Positions 5,512-11,122 of a stretch of DNA of 22,014 nucleotides are shown here, one piece after another; position 1 is the first letter of the stretch; each line of letters starts with the position of its first letter. The DNA comes from a virus: positions 1 to 22,014 of the IMG/VR virus record IMGVR_UViG_3300007734_000473. One strand, written 5' to 3'. Position numbers and translations under genes: made by a program. A model generated the notes under the pieces. The model ran no database searches. It was not told the DNA's origin and saw nothing but the letters and a program-made list of their open reading frames with translations.

Positions 5512-5774
5512 GCAAGAAGAAAGACCTCGCAAAGATCGCGGATATTGGTTGCATCCTATGTCGATACAAAGGGGTGTATGATACCCCCGCAGAACTTCAC
5601 CATATTAGGAATGGTGGTCGGCGTGAAAATGCTCCTGTTATTCCTTTGTGTCCAGAACATCACCGAGGGGCTACAGGGGTGCATGGTTTAGGTAGCCGAG
5701 GCTTCCTGCGAGTTCATGGAATCAGCGAGGAAACTCTGCTAAGTGTTTTATTAATACTGACGGGGAAAGAATGA
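5508..5774 (+). CDS. Ref-like (RecA-dependent) HNH-type nuclease
   Basis: An 88-residue protein. The start chosen is TTG 5508, eight bases after GGAAGG and overlapping the previous stop (TTGA). A TTG at 5481 in the same frame is possible but lacks a better ribosome site. The core reads IGCILCRYKGVYDTPAELHH, then IPLCPEHHRGATGVHGLGSR, the Cys/His pattern of the P1 Ref / recombination-enhancement nuclease family. P1 Ref cuts DNA at RecA-made displacement loops. This protein is much shorter than P1 Ref (about 186 residues) and contains essentially only the catalytic domain. It adds a fourth recombination enzyme to the window. Confidence 0.78.
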   Translation: MSKKKDLAKIADIGCILCRYKGVYDTPAELHHIRNGGRRENAPVIPLCPEHHRGATGVHGLGSRGFLRVHGISEETLLSVLLILTGKE

Positions 5775-5890
5775 CAACGAAATTTAAGCGCAAGTTATCG
5801 CCCCACGAAGGACTGATTGTCTTTCTCGCAATGGCCCCGATAGTAGTGATCCTCGTAATCATTGGTTATCTCATAGGACTCATACTATAG
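5771..5890 (+). CDS. 39-residue single-span membrane protein
   Basis: An ATGA overlap with the Ref-like gene opens 39 codons: a basic, cytoplasmic-type start (MTTKFKRKLSPHEG), then one hydrophobic segment of about 24 residues (LIVFLAMAPIVVILV...GYLIGLIL) reaching the C-terminus. It has no cysteine or signal cleavage site. Its stop TAG is part of TAGGAGG, the ribosome site of the SleB-like hydrolase. A small membrane protein directly before a wall hydrolase could be a holin-like partner; this is inference from position. Confidence 0.6.
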   Translation: MTTKFKRKLSPHEGLIVFLAMAPIVVILVIIGYLIGLIL

Positions 5891-5898
5891 GAGGTAAA

Positions 5899-6264
5899 AT
5901 GACAGAAATGCTAATGTGGTTAACGATGACAGTATGGTTCGAGGCTCGTGGAGAGCCTGAGCATTGTCAAATAAAGGTAGCGCAGGTCGTATTAAACAGG
6001 ATGACAGACGGAGATATTAAGAAAGTTATTTTAGCTCCATACCAGTTTTCTTGGGTTCCTGAGAAGCTAAACAACGGTGTATTGAAGCCAGAACATAGAC
6101 CTAACAAAGAATCGGCAGCATGGTTAAAAGCAGAAGAGTCTGCTAGAACTGCGCTATACTCAGACGGTACATTTTTAGCAACGCATTTCCACGCTATAAC
6201 AGTTAACCCTAAGTGGGGTAGACCGTTCTATAAGACCTGTGGGAATCACCACTTCTACTTGTGA
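5899..6264 (+). CDS. SleB-like cell-wall hydrolase
   Basis: A 121-residue protein with an ideal AGGAGG five bases before the ATG. The catalytic-type start MTVWFEARGEP (Glu15 in ARGE) is the hallmark of the Hydrolase_2/SleB lytic transglycosylase-like family. It is followed by KVAQVVLNRM, YQFSWVPE and the terminal ATHFHAITVNPKWGRPF...HHFYL. It cleaves peptidoglycan glycan strands. There is no signal peptide; the first hydrophobic residues are part of the fold, so export would need a holin or other route. It lies outside the main lysis cassette, which is on the opposite strand and encodes a different hydrolase (M15). Confidence 0.87.
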   Translation: MTEMLMWLTMTVWFEARGEPEHCQIKVAQVVLNRMTDGDIKKVILAPYQFSWVPEKLNNGVLKPEHRPNKESAAWLKAEESARTALYSDGTFLATHFHAITVNPKWGRPFYKTCGNHHFYL

Positions 6265-6286
6265 GGTTTAATATGTCTACACCTGC

Positions 6287-6457
6287 ATGACCACAAAGTT
6301 TTGTATGCAGTGTCAGAAGCCCGTCTATGTCATAGATAAAGACTTGAGCGCATGGAAGCCTATCTACAATAAATTAGGTAAAGTAACTAGAAGGATTTGC
6401 CCTGCCTGTGCTGCTGGTAAAAAGAAGTTTGATTCTAGCGGTCAGTACAAACAGTAG
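6287..6457 (+). CDS. 56-residue zinc-finger mini-protein
   Basis: ATG 6287 to TAG 6455-6457. Two CxxC pairs (CMQC at 6-9, CPAC at 38-41) spaced by about 28 residues form a likely zinc ribbon, and the tail is basic (GKKKFDSSGQYKQ). The ATG overlaps the stop of a five-codon open frame (6273-6290, MSTPA) that itself has a GAGG ribosome site, so translation may depend on coupling through that mini-frame. Function unknown. It is the last rightward gene before the convergent junction. Confidence 0.6.
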   Translation: MTTKFCMQCQKPVYVIDKDLSAWKPIYNKLGKVTRRICPACAAGKKKFDSSGQYKQ

Positions 6458-6492
6458 TTATATCAAGTTATATACTAAAACAGGTATAACTA
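6458..6492. other. AT-rich part of the convergent junction
   Basis: Between the last rightward gene and the repeat array there is an AT-rich stretch with an AGTTATAT direct repeat. A weak hairpin is possible: AGTTATA (6466-6472) with TATAACT (6485-6491) around a 12-nt loop. It has no GC-rich stem or T-tract, so no classical terminator is claimed. Confidence 0.4.
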
Positions 6493-6558
6493 ATTGCCCT
6501 GTATTGTTAACCTAATTGTCCTATATTGTTAACCTAACCGCCCTGTATTGTTAACTTA
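6493..6558. repeat. Three tandem 22-bp direct repeats, each with GTTAAC
   Basis: Units lie at 6493-6514, 6515-6536 and 6537-6558. All share the core CCT(G/A)TATTGTTAAC and differ at a few bases. They are contiguous, without spacers, and overlap the stop of the Rz1 gene on the minus strand. Period (two helical turns) and location between convergent operons suggest iteron-like protein-binding sites or a transcription-end element. Confidence 0.75.
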
Positions 6559-6780
6559 CTCATCTAATGGCTGACTGCTCTCTAACCCAGCCTTGGAGGC
6601 TGCAGAGAGTTTCTGAGTTGGTATTACAGGCTTGGTAGTTTTCAAGAACAGTTTGGGCAACGGCTTCAACGCCAATGGCTTCCGCATCAGCAATTCTGGC
6701 GGGGTCGGGAAGTTCATTGTAGATGGCGCTGTCGTGGAGCAGCCTGAAGCCACCAGACAAAGTGCAAGTATCTTGTACAT
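6556..6780 (-). CDS. Rz1-like outer-membrane spanin lipoprotein, embedded in Rz
   Basis: A 74-residue protein encoded wholly within and just past the Rz gene in another frame. It has a lipoprotein signal MYKILALCLVASGC with lipobox Cys14. The mature part is Pro-rich (FPTPPELLMRKPLALKPLPK), as expected for o-spanins. With the i-spanin it would bridge the periplasm and fuse the inner and outer membranes at lysis. The arrangement of Rz1 nested in Rz is classical. It ends four bases beyond the Rz stop, inside the third 22-bp repeat. Confidence 0.82.
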   Translation of the reverse strand: MYKILALCLVASGCSTTAPSTMNFPTPPELLMRKPLALKPLPKLFLKTTKPVIPTQKLSAASKAGLESSQPLDE

Positions 6781-7051
6781 AAACTTTTACCTCTTTAATT
6801 ATCTCTCTGCTCTTTCCTTGCACAATCTGTACTCTGTCCACATATTCTGTGACCGTTTTATCTGAAACCACAGCCTGTTTGATCCCTGTCTCAATGGTAT
6901 GCCTCTGCGCCTCGATTGTAGCCTCATAGCAAGACGATACTCCCCATTTGTGACCAACGTATAGACCAGTAGAAAACAATGCAGCACAGAGCGTTGTACA
7001 GATAGCAATTTTACTACTTAGAGATAGTGCCTGTAATCCAGCCCATATCAT
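6560..7051 (-). CDS. Rz-like inner-membrane spanin
   Basis: A 163-residue protein. A single N-terminal membrane segment (about residues 13-32, IAICTTLCAALFSTGLYVG) is followed by a periplasmic helical region (TVTEYVDRVQIVQGKSREII) and a C-terminal part LLHDSAIYNELPDPAR...NYQACN...LQGWV. This is the layout of Rz-like i-spanins of proteobacterial phages. The Rz1 lipoprotein is nested in the 3' half. Its start overlaps the M15 peptidase stop (ATGA at 7048-7051), making it the last gene of the lysis cassette. Confidence 0.8.
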   Translation of the reverse strand: MIWAGLQALSLSSKIAICTTLCAALFSTGLYVGHKWGVSSCYEATIEAQRHTIETGIKQAVVSDKTVTEYVDRVQIVQGKSREIIKEVKVYVQDTCTLSGGFRLLHDSAIYNELPDPARIADAEAIGVEAVAQTVLENYQACNTNSETLCSLQGWVREQSAIR

Positions 7052-7458
7052 GGTTTGAAGGTTCTTTTACCAGACAATGGCTTACGGGTAGAAAGATGAC
7101 ACCAAGATTTTGTTGATGCTGGCTCTTCTCTGTACAAATCATACTTAATTAGTGCGTCAGGCTTTGCATCCAGCCAGAGGTCAAGATGATCGCCTTTATC
7201 GTAAATATCAACAGCTTGTGCAGTCTTGTGCGCTGACTTGGATGATCCAGTTAGAGATGTAGGAAGTCTAAAACCGCCATCACCACCTTTACTGCCTGAG
7301 ACTTGACTACCTGTAATTGGATTGATCTCCGGCATCTTGCCAGTGTCAGTCGTATACGCAGCTAGTAAGTTATTCGCCCTGTATAGTAAAGTTAAAGCGT
7401 TGAGATTGTATTCATTAGGGTGCGGCTTGTCGCTAAAGTAGTCTTGTAGCGTAATCAT
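7048..7458 (-). CDS. M15-type peptidase endolysin
   Basis: A 136-residue protein with the zinc site of M15 (VanY/L-Ala-D-Glu peptidase-like) enzymes: SSKSAHKTAQAVDIYD (His77, Asp84) and SWCHLSTR (His121). Upstream, GFRLPTSLTG fits the same fold. It should cleave peptide cross-links of the wall. It has no signal peptide, so it needs the holin encoded just upstream (start overlap ATGA at 7455-7458). Size fits single-domain phage endolysins of this class. Confidence 0.8.
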   Translation of the reverse strand: MITLQDYFSDKPHPNEYNLNALTLLYRANNLLAAYTTDTGKMPEINPITGSQVSGSKGGDGGFRLPTSLTGSSKSAHKTAQAVDIYDKGDHLDLWLDAKPDALIKYDLYREEPASTKSWCHLSTRKPLSGKRTFKP

Positions 7459-7637
7459 TTAATGGCCTCTGAGGTGTAAAACCTGAGAATCATGTTGCCA
7501 GCACCAGATATGAATATCATAGTTGAGTAGACAATCGGCGGTACAGGAAAGGTAGTAGCTGCTAGTTCAATTAATCCTAGTATTAAGACCAATAAGCCGT
7601 TCAGCCACAGAGTCTTAGAGTCACGCTTTCGTTTCAC
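7455..7637 (-). CDS. Holin candidate (two membrane segments)
   Basis: A 60-residue protein with a basic N-terminus (MKRKRDSK). A first hydrophobic segment (LWLNGLLVLILGLIELAATT), a Pro-containing turn (FPVPPIVY) and a second segment (STMIFISGAGNMILRF) follow. Small size, two spans and position between a membrane protein and the endolysin gene, with ATGA overlaps on both sides, support a holin. The assignment rests on topology and context, not a diagnostic motif. Confidence 0.68.
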   Translation of the reverse strand: MKRKRDSKTLWLNGLLVLILGLIELAATTFPVPPIVYSTMIFISGAGNMILRFYTSEAIK

Positions 7638-7888
7638 TTATCTGCTTTGGTGTCGAGCTTTTCAAAGAGTTTCTCTAGCGTCATATCAATCTTGTCAAAC
7701 CTTGCTTCTATATCATGCTTCAAATCGGACATATCCTGTTTTCGGACATAGTTCGATGGTAGGCAAATCTCGATACCCTTAACGTCATGCTGTAATCTCT
7801 CAACTGCATCCCAGAGTTGTCGAGCGAACCAGCCTAGTACACCCAGACCGCTACCCACCAACAGATTGATTATCACCTGACCGTCCAT
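7634..7888 (-). CDS. Membrane-anchored coiled-coil protein of the lysis region
   Basis: An 84-residue protein. An N-terminal hydrophobic segment (VIINLLVGSGLGVLGWFA) precedes a charged helix likely to form a coiled coil (LWDAVERLQHDVKGIE). The motif LPSNYVRKQDMSDLKHDIEA then leads to the C-terminal KLFEKLDTKADK. This LP-YVRK-D...K-DTKADK ending is common in phage lysis modules, where function is unproven; it may be an antiholin or holin partner. Its stop overlaps the holin start, and its ATG directly follows the TAA of the 53-residue membrane protein. Confidence 0.66.
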   Translation of the reverse strand: MDGQVIINLLVGSGLGVLGWFARQLWDAVERLQHDVKGIEICLPSNYVRKQDMSDLKHDIEARFDKIDMTLEKLFEKLDTKADK

Positions 7889-8050
7889 TTATACCATCCA
7901 AATAATTAGACCAACAATTAAGATAATAATTATTATACTACGCTTGGAGGACTTAATTATGTCAAGTGCATGGTCTACGGTGGAGTCGGTCTTTACAATA
8001 ACCTCATCAACCTTGCTCACCACTTTTTTAGCTTTCGCTTTAATGGTCAT
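7889..8050 (-). CDS. 53-residue membrane protein with C-terminal span
   Basis: ATG 8050 overlaps the stop of the preceding 74-residue protein (ATGA), and TAA 7889-7891 touches the next ATG. A lysine-rich amphipathic N-terminal half (MTIKAKAKKVVSKVDEVIVK) is followed by one hydrophobic segment (SIIIILIVGLIIWMV) at the extreme C-terminus, i.e. a tail-anchored layout. Position at the head of the lysis cassette suggests a role in lysis timing; nothing more can be said. Confidence 0.6.
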   Translation of the reverse strand: MTIKAKAKKVVSKVDEVIVKTDSTVDHALDIIKSSKRSIIIIILIVGLIIWMV

Positions 8051-8271
8051 GCCGATAACGCCTTGAGTTCATCCAGCGTTTTGGCTTGGTCTGCTAGTTT
8101 AGTAACGTCACGCAGTCTTTGTTTCTCTGAGATGATAATGGTGGTATCTCTGCCATCTTCCTGAGCGCGTTGGTACTGTACGTCTAAGGCTGTTAGCAGT
8201 GGGGCGCGTTCTTGGCGTAATCTTTTACGAGTAAGCTCTTGTGCTTTGGTGAAGTCTATTGTTATGCCCAT
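8047..8271 (-). CDS. Small phage protein of the tail/lysis junction (helical)
   Basis: 74 residues if started at ATG 8271, which has GGAG seven bases upstream. The ATG at 8277 is only one base from that site and is less likely. The sequence TKAQELTRKRLRQERAPLLT, LDVQYQRAQEDGRDT and EKQRLRDVTKLADQAKTLDE is a helical, charged pattern I recall from small proteins next to tail-fibre genes in many phages. Function unknown; a fibre-associated chaperone or structural peptide is possible. Confidence 0.66.
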   Translation of the reverse strand: MGITIDFTKAQELTRKRLRQERAPLLTALDVQYQRAQEDGRDTTIIISEKQRLRDVTKLADQAKTLDELKALSA

Positions 8272-8453
8272 GTCCATGCTCCTCTAGAATGTCGGTCTGT
8301 TGGAACTGTGTCGGTATCTACAATCTCAAATGGAGTATTTGCCGGAACATCCTTGGCAGCAAGTTCTTCAATAGTGTGATCTTGTAGGTATTCTGGTGAT
8401 GGGACTAGAACTGCTACGCCGCCATCTTCTTGTTTGTATATTATTCTTTTCAT
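8262..8453 (-). CDS. Small conserved phage protein following the fibre gene
   Basis: A 63-residue protein starting at ATG 8453 with AAAGGAG eight bases upstream. The opening MKRIIYKQEDGGVAVLVPSP and the segment HTIEELAAKDVPANTPFEIV fit a small phage family usually found just after tail fibres. It has no membrane segment. It overlaps the next gene by about 10-16 nt. Function unknown. Confidence 0.64.
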   Translation of the reverse strand: MKRIIYKQEDGGVAVLVPSPEYLQDHTIEELAAKDVPANTPFEIVDTDTVPTDRHSRGAWTWA

Positions 8454-8465
8454 GGTTGCTCCTTT

Positions 8466-8615
8466 TTAGCGGAAGATTGCGGCTTCAACATACGCGTTAT
8501 CTTGATATGTATAGTTATAAAAAATAACACCAAGTCTAATCAAAGATACTGTAGGTGCGCTGTTTCCAAAACCGCCGTTATCATTTAACATCACCCATGT
8601 CGCCGCACCACCCGT
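8466..8615 (-). pseudogene. C-terminal 49 codons of the tail fibre, beyond an in-frame ochre codon
   Basis: In the same frame as the fibre gene, the codons after TAA (8618-8616) stay open for 49 residues and stop at 8468-8466, twelve bases before the ATG of the next gene. The tail reads TGGAATWVMLNDNGGFGNSA and ends in AYVEAAIFR, the type of hydrophobic terminus with which such fibres normally end. Without it the fibre stops abruptly after SCVTSVQ. This is either a nonsense lesion, a sequence error or a read-through extension. Confidence 0.6.
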
Positions 8616-9224
8616 TTACTGGACAGACGTTACACAAGAGTAGCTTGCATCTGGCATGGCGGTAGTAAAGTTAATACCATAATCACCAGTACCATTATCA
8701 GTAATACTACTCACATTCCCACTAGCACGAATAGCAACTGTACCAGTACCATTGAAGTTCACCCAAGCACGACATCCGTATGCAGTGGCAACAGAACCGT
8801 AACCAGAGTTGAATAGCAAGTTACCGCTGGCGTCAATACGCATACGTTCTGTGTCGTTGGTGCCAAAGGTCAAAGGATATGCTTTTGTCGTGCCAATAGT
8901 GGCTGCATAAGGAGCATTACCCCCACCACCCCAAAAACTCCCGCTTGAACCAATAACCCCAAACAAAAGGTTGCCTGTTGTATTTTGAATAAGCCCGTAT
9001 GAATAGCCAGTTGTAGCCCCGCTATTTTGAAAAAATTGAGAGTTATTTGTATTGCCAATATCTAATTTACTTGCAGGACTAGCAGTACCAATACCTACAT
9101 TACCACTTGATACTGCCAAGTTTGTTGCACCCGTAACACTCAGTGTTGTTGCTATAGTCTCACCGGCAGTATTTACTACACCCGGAGTAGTGAGACCAAG
9201 ACTTCCATCCAAAATTAGAGCCAT
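8616..9224 (-). CDS. Tail fibre protein (truncated by an ochre codon)
   Basis: A 202-residue protein with AAAGGA before ATG 9224. The N-terminus MALILDGSLGLTTPGVVNTA and the block VSSGNVGIGTASPASKLDI are typical phage-fibre shaft and head-domain joints. The segment NDTERMRIDASGNLLFNSG is a common fibre motif preceding a C-terminal receptor or trimerisation domain. The natural C-terminus appears to lie at 8466 (see the entry at 8466-8615). The start overlaps the stop of the GIY-YIG gene by 10 nt. An 11-codon stub with a similar start lies on the far side of that gene. Confidence 0.78.
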   Translation of the reverse strand: MALILDGSLGLTTPGVVNTAGETIATTLSVTGATNLAVSSGNVGIGTASPASKLDIGNTNNSQFFQNSGATTGYSYGLIQNTTGNLLFGVIGSSGSFWGGGGNAPYAATIGTTKAYPLTFGTNDTERMRIDASGNLLFNSGYGSVATAYGCRAWVNFNGTGTVAIRASGNVSSITDNGTGDYGINFTTAMPDASYSCVTSVQ

Positions 9225-9898
9225 GACGTTTCCTTTATAAATCTACAATTATCAAAATGCCACCTGTTCCCAGCACCTTTGCCATTGCCATGCTTGCTGC
9301 AATAAGGACATACCCAAGATTCTTTTATAGCCAATTCTCTCATTCTTTGTACAGTTTCTGCGCTATTTTTAAATCCTTTTTTGCTAGATGGCTTCCCTAG
9401 TTTTACCAGCCTCATTTGCAATAAGGATTTTGCAGAATGCTTCTTGCCTTTCATATGAGATGACTGCCCCTTATGGGCATCAGACATACGCTGTCTATAT
9501 TCAGGATTCTCCCAAAGCTTGGTCACATTATTCTTAATGCTTTCCCTAGCTTCAGCAGACCAAGGAATGCCTTTGTTCCAAGCAGGGACACCTTTAGTAT
9601 GACCCTTCTTTGCCCGTGGCGGATATCCTCCACCAGCCACTAAATTCCAACCAATCCCATCTGCTGATCTTAGCTTCTTCTCAATGTCTAAACAGTAATC
9701 TTTCCTACCAATTACTATCTTCTCTTTTACTAGGTTATCCCAACCGTACTTCTCAATGGCAAAGTTGAGATGTCTATTCCCTGATCTCTTAAAGTGCTGA
9801 ACCCATCTTTTCTCAGCAGACTTTGATATTCCTACATAGCCTTGAGTAAATATATCCGTATGATCTAAACAGTGAATCCAGTAAATGCTATGCTGCAT
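9215..9898 (-). CDS. GIY-YIG homing endonuclease with NUMOD3 repeats
   Basis: A 227-residue protein. The GIY-YIG nuclease domain occupies about 1-90: IYWI (5-8), GYVGIS (20-25) and Arg31. This is followed by Asn/Gly/Lys-rich DNA-binding repeats of NUMOD3 type (WNKGIPWSAEARESI; MKGKKHSAKSLLQM). A C-terminal Cys/His finger follows (CPYCSKHGNGKGAGNRWHFD, then NC). These are free-standing mobile endonucleases. The ATG shares bases with the stop of an 11-codon stub (TAATG at 9900-9896), and the stop overlaps the tail-fibre ATG, so it sits at the 5' end of a fibre gene. Codon use and local composition are more A-rich than the neighbouring fibres. Confidence 0.88.
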   Translation of the reverse strand: MQHSIYWIHCLDHTDIFTQGYVGISKSAEKRWVQHFKRSGNRHLNFAIEKYGWDNLVKEKIVIGRKDYCLDIEKKLRSADGIGWNLVAGGGYPPRAKKGHTKGVPAWNKGIPWSAEARESIKNNVTKLWENPEYRQRMSDAHKGQSSHMKGKKHSAKSLLQMRLVKLGKPSSKKGFKNSAETVQRMRELAIKESWVCPYCSKHGNGKGAGNRWHFDNCRFIKETSWL

Positions 9899-9933
9899 TA
9901 GCTTGAGAGATCGCCATCCAAAATCATCGTCAT
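9898..9933 (-). pseudogene. 11-codon stub resembling the start of the tail-fibre gene
   Basis: ATG 9933, after a GGAG site, reads MTMILDGDLSS and stops at TAA 9900-9898. The downstream fibre starts MALILDGSLGL, and the two share the 11-nt string ATTTTGGATGG at the same codon positions. This looks like the displaced 5' end of the fibre gene, left upstream of the inserted GIY-YIG gene. It now serves to bring ribosomes to the endonuclease through the TAATG overlap. Confidence 0.6.
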
Positions 9934-9934
9934 A

Positions 9935-10309
9935 TTATTCTCCTTGTAGCCAAACTTCAGTTGGCGGTGTAGCCCAGACTATCTCACCAGCTGGTGGATA
10001 TACAGCAATAGCCCTGATAGTGTTACGGTAGGCTATGAAGTCTGCTTGGTTGCCTAAGTATGGATTGTTTGTAGGACTAGCAACGTCAGCTATGGTAGTC
10101 CAGTCAGTGCCAGATAGTAGTGATGATGCTGTGGCTTTGTTGGCAGACTTGCTATCGGCTTCTTGTGTAGGTATCCATAGAGCATCAAGTTCTTCTTGTG
10201 TTGGCTTTGGAGTGGAGTCGTACCATTCCAGACCAGAGTATTCCTCGCCGTATAAAGCCCACTGAGTACCAGCATAGTTGAGTGTAAGTATTTGAGAATA
10301 GTTAATCAT
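9935..10309 (-). CDS. Tail-fibre companion/assembly protein
   Basis: A 124-residue protein starting in an ATGA overlap with the fibre gene before it. The first third describes a small domain (LNYAGTQWALYGEEYSGLEW), then the frequent phage motif PKPTQEELDALW. The C-terminal half contains FIAYRNTIRAIAVYPPAGEI, typical of the small assembly proteins that follow fibre genes. Its role is probably folding or attachment of fibres; this is inferred from context and a remembered family pattern. Confidence 0.65.
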   Translation of the reverse strand: MINYSQILTLNYAGTQWALYGEEYSGLEWYDSTPKPTQEELDALWIPTQEADSKSANKATASSLLSGTDWTTIADVASPTNNPYLGNQADFIAYRNTIRAIAVYPPAGEIVWATPPTEVWLQGE

Positions 10310-10947
10310 GCTGCTATCTCCGTGATTGTGATTGAGGAGTACATAACTCCACCTAAAAACCTTGCCGAACTATTTCCATTGAGAGTTAAAGTTCCAGCAC
10401 CCGGTCCAGCTCTAACTGTAAAGGTTGTTGATGATGTTGTTCCGCTCGTCATAAAATAATTTAAGGCGGCAGTAGTATTAAACGTTGCCCCGGAATTAGT
10501 TAGAAGCGCAGCAATTGCATTTGCAGTTGCCCCTTGAAATAAAGCAACAGTTATACCATTTGCTCCAGATGTGGATACCATTAAAATAATCTCAAACAAT
10601 AGTTTGCTTGTTGCGCTTATTGGAGTAATCGCTAGTGATAGAAATTGAGCGCCCTCAGTAATTTGCGGGATAGTATCGTCAACAGGAATTGTGGTGGTTG
10701 TTGTTGACACCGCACCTGTCTGAAAATTAACCACCTGTAAAACGCTGCCAGCAGGTAGGGCTGATGCTGCAATAGTCCCTGTTAACTGGGAAGCTGCTAT
10801 CGACTTATTAGTTAACGTGTCTGTAGTAGCCTTGCCTACTAGTGTGTCTGTGGCTACGGGTAGAGTTAGTGTGCCTGACCCTGCTACAGCCGGAGCAGCT
10901 ATTGTGATACTGCCAGATGTGTCTCCCGCGACAATTACGCTTGCCAT
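10306..10947 (-). CDS. Tail fibre protein
   Basis: A 213-residue protein with AAGGAGG upstream, inside the end of the preceding 57-residue gene. The N-terminus MASVIVAGDTSGSITIAAPA and the repeat LPVATDTLVGKATTDTLTNK are standard phage-fibre shaft sequences. The C-terminal half (LLFEIILMVSTSGANGITVA ... GGVMYSSITITEIAA) is a beta-rich domain probably binding the receptor. It is intact. It is one of several parallel fibre genes in this stretch, all with short Gly/Thr/Ala-rich N-termini but different C-termini. Confidence 0.78.
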   Translation of the reverse strand: MASVIVAGDTSGSITIAAPAVAGSGTLTLPVATDTLVGKATTDTLTNKSIAASQLTGTIAASALPAGSVLQVVNFQTGAVSTTTTTIPVDDTIPQITEGAQFLSLAITPISATSKLLFEIILMVSTSGANGITVALFQGATANAIAALLTNSGATFNTTAALNYFMTSGTTSSTTFTVRAGPGAGTLTLNGNSSARFLGGVMYSSITITEIAA

Positions 10948-10948
10948 A

Positions 10949-11122
10949 TTATGCTACCTCCTTATCTGCTGGTAAAGGTGTGTTGCCTTCAGCAAGCCAC
11001 GCTAGGTAGGCTTGGTAGTCTGTATTGGCAGGGTCGAATGGAATGGTTAATAGATCTTTTCCTTGTTGCGTAGATACACAATTAGGCTCTGTTGAAAATC
11101 CAATTTTAATTAATTTATACAT
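10949..11122 (-). CDS. 57-residue fibre-associated protein
   Basis: ATG 11122 directly follows the stop of the upstream fibre gene; TAA is at 10951-10949. The sequence MYKLIKIGFSTEPNCVSTQQ, then IPFDPANTDYQAYLAWLAEG and NTPLPADKEVA, carries the P-NTDYQ-YL-WLAEGNTPLPAD motif. That motif is very common in small proteins encoded beside fibre genes. Its 3' end contains the AAGGAGG ribosome site of the next fibre gene. Probably a fibre-assembly helper. Confidence 0.7.
   Translation of the reverse strand: MYKLIKIGFSTEPNCVSTQQGKDLLTIPFDPANTDYQAYLAWLAEGNTPLPADKEVA

Noticed and set aside
6466-6491. Rho-independent terminator at the convergent junction
   Set aside because: The only stem is 7 A/T-rich base pairs around a 12-nt loop, with no GC core and no T-tract.
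6493-6558. CRISPR array
   Set aside because: The repeats are contiguous with no spacers, only three copies, and no cas genes are present.
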